The notes beneath the pieces are model-generated. The model saw nothing but the letters and a program-made list of their open reading frames with translations. It ran no database searches and was not told where the DNA came from. Shown here in pieces: positions 43,609 through 53,229 of a stretch of 64,000 nt of DNA (position 1 is the stretch's first letter; every line of letters begins with the position of its first letter). The translations under genes were made by a program, and so were the position numbers. This stretch comes from Deinococcus deserti VCD115. Lineage in GTDB: Bacteria > Deinococcota > Deinococci > Deinococcales > Deinococcaceae. Location of the stretch: NCBI RefSeq assembly GCF_000020685.1, contig NC_012526.1, positions 2,558,001 through 2,622,000 on the forward strand, in the 5' to 3' direction.

Positions 43609-45012
43609 ATGAACGGCAAACACATTCAGAAGCTCGGCTTCGAAAAGCGGGCGATCAAACTTGCGCTGGACGCCGCCAATCTCCGTGAGGACGCAGGCGC
43701 CAAGCGCGGCGACATCCTCGAAGAACTTCAGGCGGTGCAGAACAACCCCACCGGTTACCTCAGCGGTGGCGTGTATGCCGATCTGGCGGCTGAACTTCAT
43801 GAACAGCAGCAGGCCGGGGTTTCCCGCCAGAGCGCCGCGCTGCGCTCTACGCCTCTGCCCTACCGCGTCTGGGGTCAGGACCTGATCGACCCCGGTGCAC
43901 ACGACCAGATGGACGTTGCCATGCGCCTGCCGGTCAGCCGCGCGGGCGCCCTGATGCCCGACGCCCACGTGGGGTACGGTCTGCCCATCGGCGGCGTCCT
44001 GGCCACCGAGAACGCGGTTATTCCCTACGGCGTGGGCGTTGACATCGGCTGCAGCATGATGCTCAGCGTGCTTCCCATCGCGCCCGGGGCCCTGAGCACC
44101 GACGAGGCCCGCAGCCTGCTGATGAAACACACCCGCTTCGGTGCCGGCGTGGGCTTCGAGAAACGTGACCGTCAGGACCACGAGGTGCTGCACGAGAGCA
44201 CCTGGAAGGACCAGCCGCTGCTGCGCCACCTGTACCCCAAGGCCGCCGAGCAGATCGGCACTTCAGGCAGCGGCAACCATTTCGTGGAGTTCGGCACCCT
44301 GAAACTGCGGGAAGCCGACCTGGGCATGGAGCCCGGCGAGTACCTGGCGGTGCTGTCACACAGCGGCAGCCGTGGCTTCGGTGCGCAGGTGGCGGGGCAC
44401 TTCACGGCGCTGGCCCAGAAACTGCACCCCAACCTTGACCGCGCCGCGCAGAAGCTGGCCTGGCTGCCCATGGATACGCATGAGGGCGAGGCCTACTGGC
44501 AGGCCATGAATTTGGCCGGCCGCTACGCGCTGGCCAACCACGACCTGATTCACCGCCGGCTGGCCCACGCCCTGAATGTGCGTCCCACCGCGCAGGTCAG
44601 CAACAGCCACAACCTGGCCTGGAAGCAGATTCACCAGGGCCGCGAGCTGATTGTTCACCGCAAGGGAGCCACTCCTGCCGAGCGCGGCCGCCTGGGCCTG
44701 ATTCCGGGCAGCATGGCCGATCCCGGCTTCGTGGTGCGCGGACGCGGCGAGGAAGCTGCGCTGAACAGCGCCAGCCACGGCGCCGGCCGGCAGCTGGGCC
44801 GCAAGGCCGCCGCCAACACCCTCGCGAAAAAGGACGTTCAGGGCTACCTGCGCGAGCGGGGCATCACCCTGATCGGCGGCGGCATCGATGAGGCTCCGCA
44901 GGCGTACAAACGCATTGAGGACGTGATTGCCCGTCAGAGTGACCTTGTGGACATCGTGGCGGAGTTCCAGCCCCGCGTGGTCCGGATGGATACCGGGAGC
45001 GAGGATATTTGA
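43609..45012 (+). CDS. rtcB: RtcB-family RNA-splicing ligase
   Basis: A 467-residue RtcB protein. RtcB joins 2',3'-cyclic-phosphate or 3'-phosphate ends to 5'-OH RNA ends using GTP and manganese. Metal and GMP-site motifs are MPDAHVGYGLPIGGVLAT, GVGVDIGCSMML, the His of SGSGNHFVEFG, SHSGSRGFGAQVAGHF and the His of VSNSHNLAWK. The C-terminal ERGITLIGGGIDEAPQAYK is conserved. No RtcA, RtcR or archease gene is adjacent. The ATG at 43609 begins the family N-terminus; an AGCAGGAT stretch lies upstream. Confidence 0.93.
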   Translation: MNGKHIQKLGFEKRAIKLALDAANLREDAGAKRGDILEELQAVQNNPTGYLSGGVYADLAAELHEQQQAGVSRQSAALRSTPLPYRVWGQDLIDPGAHDQMDVAMRLPVSRAGALMPDAHVGYGLPIGGVLATENAVIPYGVGVDIGCSMMLSVLPIAPGALSTDEARSLLMKHTRFGAGVGFEKRDRQDHEVLHESTWKDQPLLRHLYPKAAEQIGTSGSGNHFVEFGTLKLREADLGMEPGEYLAVLSHSGSRGFGAQVAGHFTALAQKLHPNLDRAAQKLAWLPMDTHEGEAYWQAMNLAGRYALANHDLIHRRLAHALNVRPTAQVSNSHNLAWKQIHQGRELIVHRKGATPAERGRLGLIPGSMADPGFVVRGRGEEAALNSASHGAGRQLGRKAAANTLAKKDVQGYLRERGITLIGGGIDEAPQAYKRIEDVIARQSDLVDIVAEFQPRVVRMDTGSEDI

Positions 45013-45168
45013 GGGCCCTGTCGACCTGCCCTGGCACAGTCCTCTGCGGCATCTTCCGGGAGCTGGGAAAGTCACCTGACTTAAGCACCATGTCGGCTTC
45101 AGCTTCCCAAGCGGTACATATCCGGTCTATGCCTGTGGAAGGCGAGTGACAACGTGACCGGAGCCCCA

Positions 45169-45236
45169 TGAGGTCAACAGTGAGGTCAACTTGCGCCGCC
45201 AGGAACAATCGAAGCGTTCCTGGCGGCGCAAGTTGA
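45169..45236. repeat. 21-bp inverted repeat with adjacent direct repeats
   Basis: The arms 45186-45206 and 45216-45236 are perfect 21-bp complements (left arm begins TCAACTTGCGCC) with a 9-nt loop. Just before, TGAGGTCAAC occurs twice, at 45169-45178 and 45181-45190, the second copy running into the left arm. It lies between the converging rtcB and kinase genes and may be a bidirectional terminator, but no T-run follows on either strand. Confidence 0.6.
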
Positions 45237-45271
45237 ACATCAGGTGCGACTTGAACACAAAGTTCAGGCCA

Positions 45272-48223
45272 TTATTCCTCGTCTGACTCTGATTCCTGCG
45301 CGGCAACAGGCAGGGTGAAGTGAAAAGTGCTTCCTGCGCCGACTTTCGACTCGAGCCACAACCGCCCACCATGCCGCTCCACGATTCGCTTACACAATGC
45401 CAGCCCTACGCCGGTGCCTTTGTATTTTTCCCGGTTGTGAAGGCGCTGGAAGACTGTAAAGATCCGGTCGAAGTACTGACGGTCAATGCCGATTCCGTTG
45501 TCCTGGACCTGAAAGTGAAAGACCTGTCCTTCCTCGTGTCCCGAGATATGAACTGCCGGCACCATGCCCTCGCGCTGGAACTTGATGCCGTTGCTCACCA
45601 GATTCTGAAGCAGTTGCCGGATCTGCACCGGGTCTGCATAAACGCTGGGAAGGGAGTCCCACGACACCACTGCGCCGCTTTCACGGAGGTCTTCTGCGAG
45701 GTCACGGGTAATGTCTTCAAGGACCTGACTGGTATCCACCATGGCCAGCTGGTGATTTTCCGCACCGACGCGGGAAAAGGCCAGCAGATCCTGAATCAGG
45801 CTGCTCATGCGTCTGGCCGCGTCCACCGTGAAATGAATGTACCGGTCAGCCTTGGAGTCCAGCTGTCCCTGATAGCGCCGGGCCAGCAGTTCAGTAAAGC
45901 TGGTAATGGTGCGCAGAGGCTCCTGCAGGTCGTGTGAAGCGACATAAGCGAACTGCTCCAGGTCACGGTTCGAGCGCTCCAGTTCCTCGGTACGCTGGGC
46001 GAGTTGCGTCAGGCTGCGCGCGCCTTCGATGGCCAGGCCCAGACTGCGGACCACGCTTTCGAGCACCGCCTTATCAATATTGGTCCAGACGCGGCTGTCA
46101 AACAGGGCCACGGCAAAAACGCCGATGCGCTCGCCATTCACAATGACCGGCAGAACCGCGCTGGCTCCAAAATGCCTGGTCGCTTCGCCCAGGTTGTCGA
46201 TACTGGTGTCGTAGACATCCAGGTAATGCGCCTGCCCCTGCGTCCACGCAGGAATGAAATTGCGGGTGGTGTCGTAGGGCAGTCCACCTTCCACAGCCTG
46301 CTGGAGCCCCGGACTGCCCCATTGCCCCACGATGGACCGGAGCCGCCACGTCTGCCCTTCAAGTTCGTAGTAGGCGGCGTGTCCATCGGGCAGCATAGAC
46401 ATCACCACTTCCTGAGCGCGGCGGATCAGTGCCACGACGTCACTCTTCAGGGTCAGGTCGCGGGTCAGGCTGGCAAAGGCCTCCAGAGCTCTGGTTCTTG
46501 CTTCCAGTTCAGCGTTCTGCACTGCCAGACGCACTGACTGATCAGCACGTTCCAGAGCCAGATTCAGGCTGCGTCCCACCGCCCTGACCAGAGCCTTGTC
46601 AGGCTCTGACCACGTGCGGGTGTCTTTCAGTCCCACGGACAGCAGGCCCACCACCTCGCCACCCAGCATCAGGGGATAGGCGGCAATAGAACCGAACTGT
46701 TCCGTTTCGCGCACCTGTTCGCGCTGCGCGTCCCAGGCATCAGCGAATTGCGCCTCTCTTGCCCGAAGCGTCTGTGCGATCAATGGCGTTTCGGATGGCA
46801 GCCCAGACGTAATCACCGCGAGCGTCTCCTGCGGCAGGTCCAAGGTCCACTCCCGGGCTTTCCACAGACCGTCGTCGAATTCATAGTAGGCCGCACTGAC
46901 TCCGCTGAAGCGCGTCTGGATCACTGCCAGTGCCTGCCGGATCAGCACAGATGGCTCCGTCTGGGTGCCGACAGCTTCCGTATACGCCACGAAAGCGTCC
47001 AGGGACGCCGTCTGAGCCTCCAGCGCCTGCGTCCGCTGTTCGACCCGCTGCTCCAGCGTGGCGTTCAGGGTCCGCACTTCCTCTTCTGCCCGCTTCAGGT
47101 TCGTGATGTCCTTGACCACGCCCAGCATGTATTCCTTGTTGCCTTCCTGGTCCTGCAACGCTCGGGCGCGGGTCCAGATCCAGCGCTCCTGACCGTCGGC
47201 CCGGCGCACGCGGCACTCGATGTCCCAGGCCTCACCCTTTGCCACGGCACTCTGGAACTTCTGGTCCACGTAGTCCCGGTGTTCCGGCACGACATGATCC
47301 AGAAACGTCTCGTAAGTCCAGGTCGCGTGACCCTGGGGATAGCCGAAAATGGTGTCGTGCTGCAGCGACCGCCACGATGAGTGGTCCCGCAGGTCCAGTT
47401 CCCAGTCGCCCAGTTCGGCAGCTTCAAGCGCAAAGCGCAGGCGCGACTGGCTCTCGCTCAACGCACGCTCGGCCTCCATGCGCGCTGTGATGTCGCGGGA
47501 CACGGCCAGCAACCGCTCTATCTTTCCGTTTGCAGTACGGAGGGGACTGACCGTGACTTCCCACCAGCGGGGCGTGCCCTTGAAGGTGCGTGCAAAGCCC
47601 TGGAATGATGCAGTCTTTCCCTGCCGGGCAGCGTCGAGCGCCGCCTCGACTTCTGCCCGGTTCTCCCCTTCCCAGAAGGTCGGCCAGAAGGCCAGCTCGC
47701 AGGCGCTGAAATCATCCACTTCCATGACATGCTGACCGCCGGCATTCATGCTGAGCAGCTGGGCTTCCATGTTGAGCACCTTGATGCAGTCAGAACTCTC
47801 GTCGATGACGTGCTGTAAGAAGGCCTGCTGTTCGCTCATTTCCGGAACCGAGAACCGGAAACGGTGAATGTCGGTCGCAGCCGTAATCCAGGCGCCCGCT
47901 GCGGCCGTCCCGGGCAGGGCGCGGGTATCCAGCTGAAACCAGCGGTACTGACCGTCATGGCCGCGCATGCGCAGTTCAGTCTGATGTTCCTGCACTCCAT
48001 GCGGAGGCTGAAGCTGGTCCTGGTCCTCAGGGTGGACCAGATGCTCCAGGGAACGTCCAACCAGTGTGTCTTCCCCCAGGCCGCAATAAGACAGCAGGGC
48101 CGCGTTGATTGCCAGCACACGTCCCTGCTGGTCGGTGGTCCAGGTGGGGTGGGGCTGGGCCACAGCCAGAAGACGATCCGGCTCTCGCGGCCCACTGTCA
48201 GAAGCTGCTGGTGGGACGTGCAT
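45272..48223 (-). CDS. Multi-PAS/GAF sensor histidine kinase
   Basis: A 983-residue soluble hybrid-size sensor kinase with no transmembrane segment. In order: PAS (about residues 15-120), PAS (130-252), PAS/PAC (262-380, with EYMLGVVKDITNLKRAEEE), a coiled coil (382-405), GAF (405-560), GAF (595-740), a coiled-coil linker, HisKA with the phospho-acceptor His in AYVASHDLQEPLR, and HATPase_c (NLVSNGIKF, DNGIGID, KGTGVGLALCKRI). The dimerisation motif resembles that of bacteriophytochrome-type kinases. No response regulator is adjacent. TAGCAT lies 6 nt before the ATG. Confidence 0.93.
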   Translation of the reverse strand: MHVPPAASDSGPREPDRLLAVAQPHPTWTTDQQGRVLAINAALLSYCGLGEDTLVGRSLEHLVHPEDQDQLQPPHGVQEHQTELRMRGHDGQYRWFQLDTRALPGTAAAGAWITAATDIHRFRFSVPEMSEQQAFLQHVIDESSDCIKVLNMEAQLLSMNAGGQHVMEVDDFSACELAFWPTFWEGENRAEVEAALDAARQGKTASFQGFARTFKGTPRWWEVTVSPLRTANGKIERLLAVSRDITARMEAERALSESQSRLRFALEAAELGDWELDLRDHSSWRSLQHDTIFGYPQGHATWTYETFLDHVVPEHRDYVDQKFQSAVAKGEAWDIECRVRRADGQERWIWTRARALQDQEGNKEYMLGVVKDITNLKRAEEEVRTLNATLEQRVEQRTQALEAQTASLDAFVAYTEAVGTQTEPSVLIRQALAVIQTRFSGVSAAYYEFDDGLWKAREWTLDLPQETLAVITSGLPSETPLIAQTLRAREAQFADAWDAQREQVRETEQFGSIAAYPLMLGGEVVGLLSVGLKDTRTWSEPDKALVRAVGRSLNLALERADQSVRLAVQNAELEARTRALEAFASLTRDLTLKSDVVALIRRAQEVVMSMLPDGHAAYYELEGQTWRLRSIVGQWGSPGLQQAVEGGLPYDTTRNFIPAWTQGQAHYLDVYDTSIDNLGEATRHFGASAVLPVIVNGERIGVFAVALFDSRVWTNIDKAVLESVVRSLGLAIEGARSLTQLAQRTEELERSNRDLEQFAYVASHDLQEPLRTITSFTELLARRYQGQLDSKADRYIHFTVDAARRMSSLIQDLLAFSRVGAENHQLAMVDTSQVLEDITRDLAEDLRESGAVVSWDSLPSVYADPVQIRQLLQNLVSNGIKFQREGMVPAVHISGHEEGQVFHFQVQDNGIGIDRQYFDRIFTVFQRLHNREKYKGTGVGLALCKRIVERHGGRLWLESKVGAGSTFHFTLPVAAQESESDEE

Positions 48224-48229
48224 CTCTTT

Positions 48230-48235
48230 ATGCTA
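48230..48235 (-). promoter_or_regulatory. -10 element of the histidine kinase gene
   Basis: TAGCAT on the minus strand, 6 nt before the ATG at 48223. Confidence 0.5.
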
Positions 48236-48302
48236 TCGGGTAGCGGGGCATCATGTGCATCGTGAAGAGACCCTAAGGCATAGAACGCGTGTGACGCGGA
48301 AG

Positions 48303-48989
48303 TTACTGGTGTCCTGCCAGGAACCTTTCGTCTTCTCCCAGGGCACGCAACAGTCCTTCCAGGCCTCCCGCATACCCATCATCCAGTCGCGCCCAGGAAG
48401 GCGGAAACGGCTGCGTGCGTGTCACGTCATTGGGCACCACCACCACCCGCATTCCAGCCGCGACCGCCGCCGTCGCTCCGTTCAGGCTGTCCTCGACGGC
48501 CACGCACTCCTCCGGACGCAGTCCGAGACGCGAGGCCGCCAGCAGATACAGCTCCGGATCTGGTTTGACGCGCGCCACATCGTCGCGGGTGGCCAGGATT
48601 TCGAAGTGATCCAGCAGGTCATGCTGGCCCATCCAGCGCGTGACCCACTGGCGGTCGCTGCTGGTGGCCAGGGCCAGGCGGTAACCAGCAGGCCGGACAG
48701 CGTCGAGCACCGCACGGACCCCAGGGCGCAGGTCCTGTTCGGAGATGTCGCTGACAATACGGCTGTGCAGGTCGGCATGGACCTGCTGGCGGTCGGCCCG
48801 GACGTGTTCCGGCAACCCGGCCCAGGGATCAAAGGCGTCCCAGGTTCCCACCCCACGTTGCCAGTCGCGCAGATGCAGCTCGCAGCCATGCTGCTGATAC
48901 AGCTGCTGCCAGTGCACAAACTCCCGGGTCTCGGTATCCAGGATGGTGCCGTCGAAGTCAAAAATCAGCGCTTTGAGAGCCGGAGCCAT
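48303..48989 (-). CDS. HAD-superfamily phosphatase (beta-PGM-like)
   Basis: A 228-residue HAD hydrolase. Motif I is FDFDGTILDTET (about residues 9-20), with the cap domain between about 20 and 90. Motif II is the Thr/Ser of LALATSSDRQW, motif III the Lys of RVKPDPELYLLAA, and motif IV ECVAVEDSLNGATAA. This arrangement is that of beta-phosphoglucomutase and related sugar-phosphate phosphatases; the substrate is unknown. The start at 48989 is fixed by TACACT 7 nt upstream. It diverges from the DedA gene. Confidence 0.9.
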   Translation of the reverse strand: MAPALKALIFDFDGTILDTETREFVHWQQLYQQHGCELHLRDWQRGVGTWDAFDPWAGLPEHVRADRQQVHADLHSRIVSDISEQDLRPGVRAVLDAVRPAGYRLALATSSDRQWVTRWMGQHDLLDHFEILATRDDVARVKPDPELYLLAASRLGLRPEECVAVEDSLNGATAAVAAGMRVVVVPNDVTRTQPFPPSWARLDDGYAGGLEGLLRALGEDERFLAGHQ

Positions 48990-48996
48990 AGCTGCG

Positions 48997-49002
48997 AGTG
49001 TA
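48997..49002 (-). promoter_or_regulatory. -10 element of the HAD gene
   Basis: TACACT on the minus strand, 7 nt before the ATG at 48989. Confidence 0.5.
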
Positions 49003-49074
49003 GGCGGCGCACGTCCGCCCGGCCACTTGAGCTGGGCTTGACTTAAGGTGGATGTCAGCGTCACACGGAGCCGC

Positions 49075-49080
49075 TAGGCT
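49075..49080 (+). promoter_or_regulatory. -10 element of the dedA-like gene
   Basis: TAGGCT lies 7 nt before the ATG at 49088, the same hexamer and spacing as the MFS gene at 4188. Confidence 0.55.
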
Positions 49081-49087
49081 GCGGGGT

Positions 49088-49699
49088 ATGGCCGAGTGGG
49101 TACAGAATCTGATGGACAGCATGGGGTATCTGGGGATCCTGTTGCTGATGGTAATCGAGAACGTATTTCCCCCTATTCCAAGCGAATTGATCATGCCCTC
49201 GGCCGGCTTTGCCGCGTCGCGCGGCGATATGAATCTGGCCCTGGTGGTGCTGATGGGCACACTGGGCAGCGTGCTGGGCACCCTGCCTCTGTACTACCTG
49301 GGCCGGGCGTTCGGGGAAGAGCGGCTGGTCGCCTGGGCCGACAAATACGGCAAGTGGCTCACACTGAGCGGCAAGGACATCCGCAAGGCTGACGACTGGT
49401 TTGACCGCCACGGGACCAAAGCGGTGCTGTTCGGACGTATGGTGCCGGGCATCCGCAGCCTGCTGAGCCTGCCGGCCGGCATGAGTGAGATGCCGCTGCC
49501 CAAGTTCCTGATCTACAGTGCCATCGGCTCGGCAATGTGGGCGTCGGTGCTGGCAGGAGCCGGCTACATGCTGGGCGAGAACTACGACAAGGTCGAGCAT
49601 TACGTGGCGCCGGTCAGCAAAATCGTTCTGGGAGTGCTGATCGTCGCGGCGGCTGTGTGGTTCATGCGCCGCAAGCGTTCTCAGAGCGCGGGCAGCTGA
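49088..49699 (+). CDS. DedA-family membrane protein
   Basis: A 203-residue inner-membrane protein of the DedA/SNARE-associated family. DedA proteins include undecaprenyl-phosphate flippases, so recycling of cell-wall lipid carrier is possible. Signatures are IENVFPPIPSELIMPSAGF (about residues 24-42), a glycine-rich re-entrant region GTLGSVLGTLPLYYLGR, and GRMVPGIRSLLSLPAG (about residues 117-132). The C-terminal helix is followed by a basic tail (MRRKRSQ). The start is set by TAGGCT 7 nt upstream. Confidence 0.9.
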   Translation: MAEWVQNLMDSMGYLGILLLMVIENVFPPIPSELIMPSAGFAASRGDMNLALVVLMGTLGSVLGTLPLYYLGRAFGEERLVAWADKYGKWLTLSGKDIRKADDWFDRHGTKAVLFGRMVPGIRSLLSLPAGMSEMPLPKFLIYSAIGSAMWASVLAGAGYMLGENYDKVEHYVAPVSKIVLGVLIVAAAVWFMRRKRSQSAGS

Positions 49700-49723
49700 G
49701 CACAGAAGGCCCACAGTTGCAGG

Positions 49724-49752
49724 GAGAGGCCATTTCGCCTCTCCCCTTTCTG
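49724..49752 (+). terminator. Terminator of the dedA-like gene
   Basis: GGGAGAGGC and GCCTCTCCC form a 9-bp stem with a 6-nt loop, followed by CTTTC, 25 nt after the stop. Confidence 0.7.
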
Positions 49753-49875
49753 TACCCATTTTCTGTGCTTCCACCATCCCCGGCAGGTCCGCGCTGCATT
49801 CCGGCCTATGGGTCAGGAATCGCCCGCAACTCCTCTGGCACCCCGCTTCCTGCCCTTGAAGCCATGCATCCCGCT

Positions 49876-52101
49876 TCAATGTTCGATATGTACGTGTGGC
49901 AACCGCCGGTCGAGCCAGCCGGGCAGCCACCAGTTCCAGCGCCCGGCGAGCTTCAGGAAAGCCGGCACCAGCACCAGCCGGACCAGCGTGGCGTCCAGCA
50001 GCACGGCGGTGGCCAGCCCCAGTCCGATGCTTTTGCTGGCCACCACCCGGCCGACCGTGAAGGCCGAAAATACGATGAACATGATCACGGCGGCGCTGGT
50101 AATAATCCGTGCAGTGCGGCCCACCGCCAGCACGACCGCCTCATCATTGGAGGCGCCGCGCAGGTGCTCTTCCTGCACGCGGGACAGCAGAAAAATCTCG
50201 TAGTCCATGCTCAGGCCGAACATCACCGCAAACAGCAGCAGCGGCAGGCTGGAGTCCAACACACCAACATCGTTGGGAATGCCCAGCAGCCCCGCCATCA
50301 CTCCGTTCTGAACGACCATCGTGACCACGCCATAGGCCGCACCTACCGTCAGCGCGTTCATGATGATGCTTTTCAGGGGAATCAGGAGGCTGCGAAATGC
50401 CACCATCAGCAGCAGGAAGGTCCCCACGAATACCGTGATCACTGCAACCGGCATGGCGCCGGTGATGGCGTGGCTGAAGTCCCGCTCGCCGATAGGCGCG
50501 CCACCCATCAGATAGGGAAAGCGGGCCGCGTCCAGCGCCTCACGCAGCCGGGCCTCGAAGGGTTCAATCTGATCGGCACGCAGGTACTGCTCGGGAATAA
50601 CAGTCACGCGCAGCAGCTCACGGTCGCGGCTGAATGACCGCTGGTTCAGGGCCGTCACCGCGCCCAGGCTCTGAAGGCCACTGCTGGCACCCGCCGCGCC
50701 CCCCAGATCTTCAGGCTGTAGGAACGGGCTGATCACGGCCCGTACACCCGGCACCTCCCGCAGGGTCTGCACGGTGTCGCGGAAGGCTTCGCGCTCTGCT
50801 GGACCATACCGCTGTCCCTGCAGGTCCAGCACCACCTCGAACTGACTGAGCAGTCCCCCGGCACCCAGGTCGCGCACGTCGGCCAGCGCATCTCGGCTTT
50901 CTACACCCGGCGTCAGCCCCCAGGCCCCCGCGTAGCCGGTTCGCATGTTCAGAGCCGGAAGGGCCAGCACCAGCAGGAAAGCCGTGCTGAGCACCACCGC
51001 CAGCACAGGACGGGCCGTAACCCGCCGCGCAAAGGCAGTCCAGGCCTGGGACGCAGCCGGACTCTGGCCCCAGGGAAAGCGGATGATGCGGGGACTGTTG
51101 ACGCGCTCGCCCAGCAGGGCCAGGAGCGCTGGCAGCGCCGTCAGGCTGGCCACCACAGTAAGCAGCACAACCAGCACCCCGCCCAGGCCCATGCTGCGGA
51201 CAAACGCGATGGGCGGCAGGATCAGTGCAGCCATGGCGATAGCAACAGTCAGGCCGCTGAAAGCGACGCTGCGCCCGGCGCTCAGCATGGTGCGGGCGGC
51301 AGCGGCGCGGGAGTCGTGATCCCTGGCCAGTTCCTCCCGGAAGCGGTTGACCATCAACAGCGCGTAGTCGATTCCGGCGCCCAGACCCAGCATGGTGATG
51401 ATGCTCTGCGCAAAGGTGCTGACCTCGGTCACACGCGTCAGGCCCCACACGCCGGCCATGGCCACCGTGATGCTCAGCAGCCCCACAATCAGCGGCAGGC
51501 CGGTGGCCACCAGCGCTCCAAAGACGATCAGCAGGACCAGTGCGGTCAGCGGAAGGGCGGCAAATTCGCTGCGTTTGGTGTCTTCCTCGGCATAGAGCGT
51601 AAAGTCGTCGGCTATGGCCTGCCCGCCCGTCACCTGGATACGCAGCGCCGGCGAATTGACCCGGGCTGCGTAGGCGCGCAGCCGCGCGACGGTTTCGCTG
51701 GCCCCTTCGTCCACGGGAATCTGGACCAGGGTCAGGGCTCGCTCTCCACGCTCATCGGTGGTGGGCACCGCACCGCCTGCGTCGGCCCGCACCACCCTCG
51801 ACACGCCTTCGATGTCATCCAGGCCATCGGCGAAGCGGTCGTACGCAGCCTGTCCCGCCGGCGTGGTCAGCGGCGGCACAGAGTGGGTCACCAGCAGCGC
51901 GGTGTTGTTGTCCTTCTCTCCGAAGCGCTCGCGCAGCAGCCGCGTGACGCGGGCGCTCTCTGTGTTCTGTAATTCACCGGGATTGGCACTCAGCGCGCCG
52001 GGGGCACGGGCCGCGAGCGGTGCACACAACGCGACGATCAGCACCCACACCAGCAGCACGCTCCAGGGGTGCCGGGAGACCAGAGACGAGAGGGCTCGCA
52101 T
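49876..52101 (-). CDS. MMPL-family RND transporter
   Basis: A 741-residue RND-superfamily transporter of the MMPL type, which moves lipids or hydrophobic compounds across the inner membrane. There is one N-terminal helix ([19 protein letters not shown]), a large extracytoplasmic domain (about residues 40-170), a five-helix bundle containing [20 protein letters not shown], then a repeat of this plan with [20 protein letters not shown] in the second half. The two GxxxDY motifs are the proton-relay sites. The start may instead be the ATG at 52119, which has an AGGA just upstream. Confidence 0.9.
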   Translation of the reverse strand: MRALSSLVSRHPWSVLLVWVLIVALCAPLAARAPGALSANPGELQNTESARVTRLLRERFGEKDNNTALLVTHSVPPLTTPAGQAAYDRFADGLDDIEGVSRVVRADAGGAVPTTDERGERALTLVQIPVDEGASETVARLRAYAARVNSPALRIQVTGGQAIADDFTLYAEEDTKRSEFAALPLTALVLLIVFGALVATGLPLIVGLLSITVAMAGVWGLTRVTEVSTFAQSIITMLGLGAGIDYALLMVNRFREELARDHDSRAAAARTMLSAGRSVAFSGLTVAIAMAALILPPIAFVRSMGLGGVLVVLLTVVASLTALPALLALLGERVNSPRIIRFPWGQSPAASQAWTAFARRVTARPVLAVVLSTAFLLVLALPALNMRTGYAGAWGLTPGVESRDALADVRDLGAGGLLSQFEVVLDLQGQRYGPAEREAFRDTVQTLREVPGVRAVISPFLQPEDLGGAAGASSGLQSLGAVTALNQRSFSRDRELLRVTVIPEQYLRADQIEPFEARLREALDAARFPYLMGGAPIGERDFSHAITGAMPVAVITVFVGTFLLLMVAFRSLLIPLKSIIMNALTVGAAYGVVTMVVQNGVMAGLLGIPNDVGVLDSSLPLLLFAVMFGLSMDYEIFLLSRVQEEHLRGASNDEAVVLAVGRTARIITSAAVIMFIVFSAFTVGRVVASKSIGLGLATAVLLDATLVRLVLVPAFLKLAGRWNWWLPGWLDRRLPHVHIEH

Positions 52102-52210
52102 ACCCGCGCAGTAGACCATGTGTTCCTGACGCAGGCCGGTGCATCTGAAGCCTCAGGGCAGGGCAGCGAAGACGAAAGTCCTGGATGAATGGAAGCTGCT
52201 CAGGCCGGGA

Positions 52211-53005
52211 TCAGAACAGTTCGTCGAGCAGCGCGTAATAGTCCAGGCGACTCTGGTCGACCAGCGCGGGGCCATACAGGTCCAGGAACATGCCGGCATA
52301 GGTCTCACCCAGGTTGTACTGGACACTGCGCCAGGCCAGGGCCAGATCCGCATGCCGGTCCGCCAGGCCAGCGCGGCCCACGTCCACCAGTCCCTCGACA
52401 AACTCACCGCTGATGATGAAGTTGGGCAGGCAGGCGTCTCCGTGCGTGACGACCAGATCCTCTGTCTCCGGGCGGCAGCGGACCAGTTCATTGAACACGC
52501 TCACGGCGCTGCGGCCCTGTCTGTGGCTATCGAAATCGGCCTCGTCCACCACACCTGCCTCGACCCGTTCGCGCGCCACATGCAGGGTGTACGCCAGGGT
52601 CATGTTGAAGGGACAGTCGCGCAGGGGCAGCGCGTGCAGTTCGCGCAGCGCCCGTGCCAGCAGGGTGACCACCCGTTCCGGGTGCAGGGTGGCATCCGGG
52701 TCACTCATGGGAATGCCCGGCACGCGGGTCATGGCCAGATATTCGGTGTCTCCGTGGGTCTCATAGCCAATCACACGCGGCACCGGCACCCGCCCGGCGA
52801 AAAACCGCAGCCGCTCGCGCTCCTGCTGCAGGGTGCTGACCGGTGCCGCACTGCGGGTCTGCACCTTGACGACATAGCGGGTGCTGCGCCATACGCCTGC
52901 GCCGCTCTCCCCCAGTGAGACCCGCTCCCAGCGGGCGGCAGGCAGCACGCGCTTCAGGGACTCGGGCAGGGCCAGGACATCAGGCAGGCTCACGCGGCGC
53001 AGCAT
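52211..53005 (-). CDS. APH(3')-type aminoglycoside phosphotransferase
   Basis: A protein of exactly 264 residues that aligns residue by residue with APH(3') kinases, which inactivate kanamycin-type antibiotics. The ATP lysine is K47 (YVVKVQ), the catalytic loop HGDACLPN puts Asp at 190 and Asn at 195, the metal Asp is D208 ([12 protein letters not shown]), and the chain ends in Phe264 (YYALLDELF) as in APH(3')-II. All key residues are intact. The start at 53005 has GAGG 5 nt upstream. GC content is like the neighbours and no mobile element is near, which suggests an old chromosomal gene. The substrate is untested. Confidence 0.88.
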   Translation of the reverse strand: MLRRVSLPDVLALPESLKRVLPAARWERVSLGESGAGVWRSTRYVVKVQTRSAAPVSTLQQERERLRFFAGRVPVPRVIGYETHGDTEYLAMTRVPGIPMSDPDATLHPERVVTLLARALRELHALPLRDCPFNMTLAYTLHVARERVEAGVVDEADFDSHRQGRSAVSVFNELVRCRPETEDLVVTHGDACLPNFIISGEFVEGLVDVGRAGLADRHADLALAWRSVQYNLGETYAGMFLDLYGPALVDQSRLDYYALLDELF

Positions 53006-53216
53006 AGCGGCCTCACCCGGACGCCGTCTGCCGCATTGCCTCCGGAGGGCAATGCCCACAGCCGCGCTTCTCTTGCGCACTCTGAACATCCCGTATCCGT
53101 GCTGTCCGGCACCCACCCGTTTTGCGAAGGACCGGGCCCGCAACCGCATCACACACTGCGCAGCGGCGCTTCACACCAAAGGTGCCGTGCGGGACCCTTC
53201 GGAAAGGCTCAGCGCG

Positions 53217-53222
53217 TACACT
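53217..53222 (+). promoter_or_regulatory. -10 element of the activase-like gene
   Basis: TACACT lies 7 nt before the ATG at 53230. Confidence 0.5.
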
Positions 53223-53229
53223 ACTGAGA

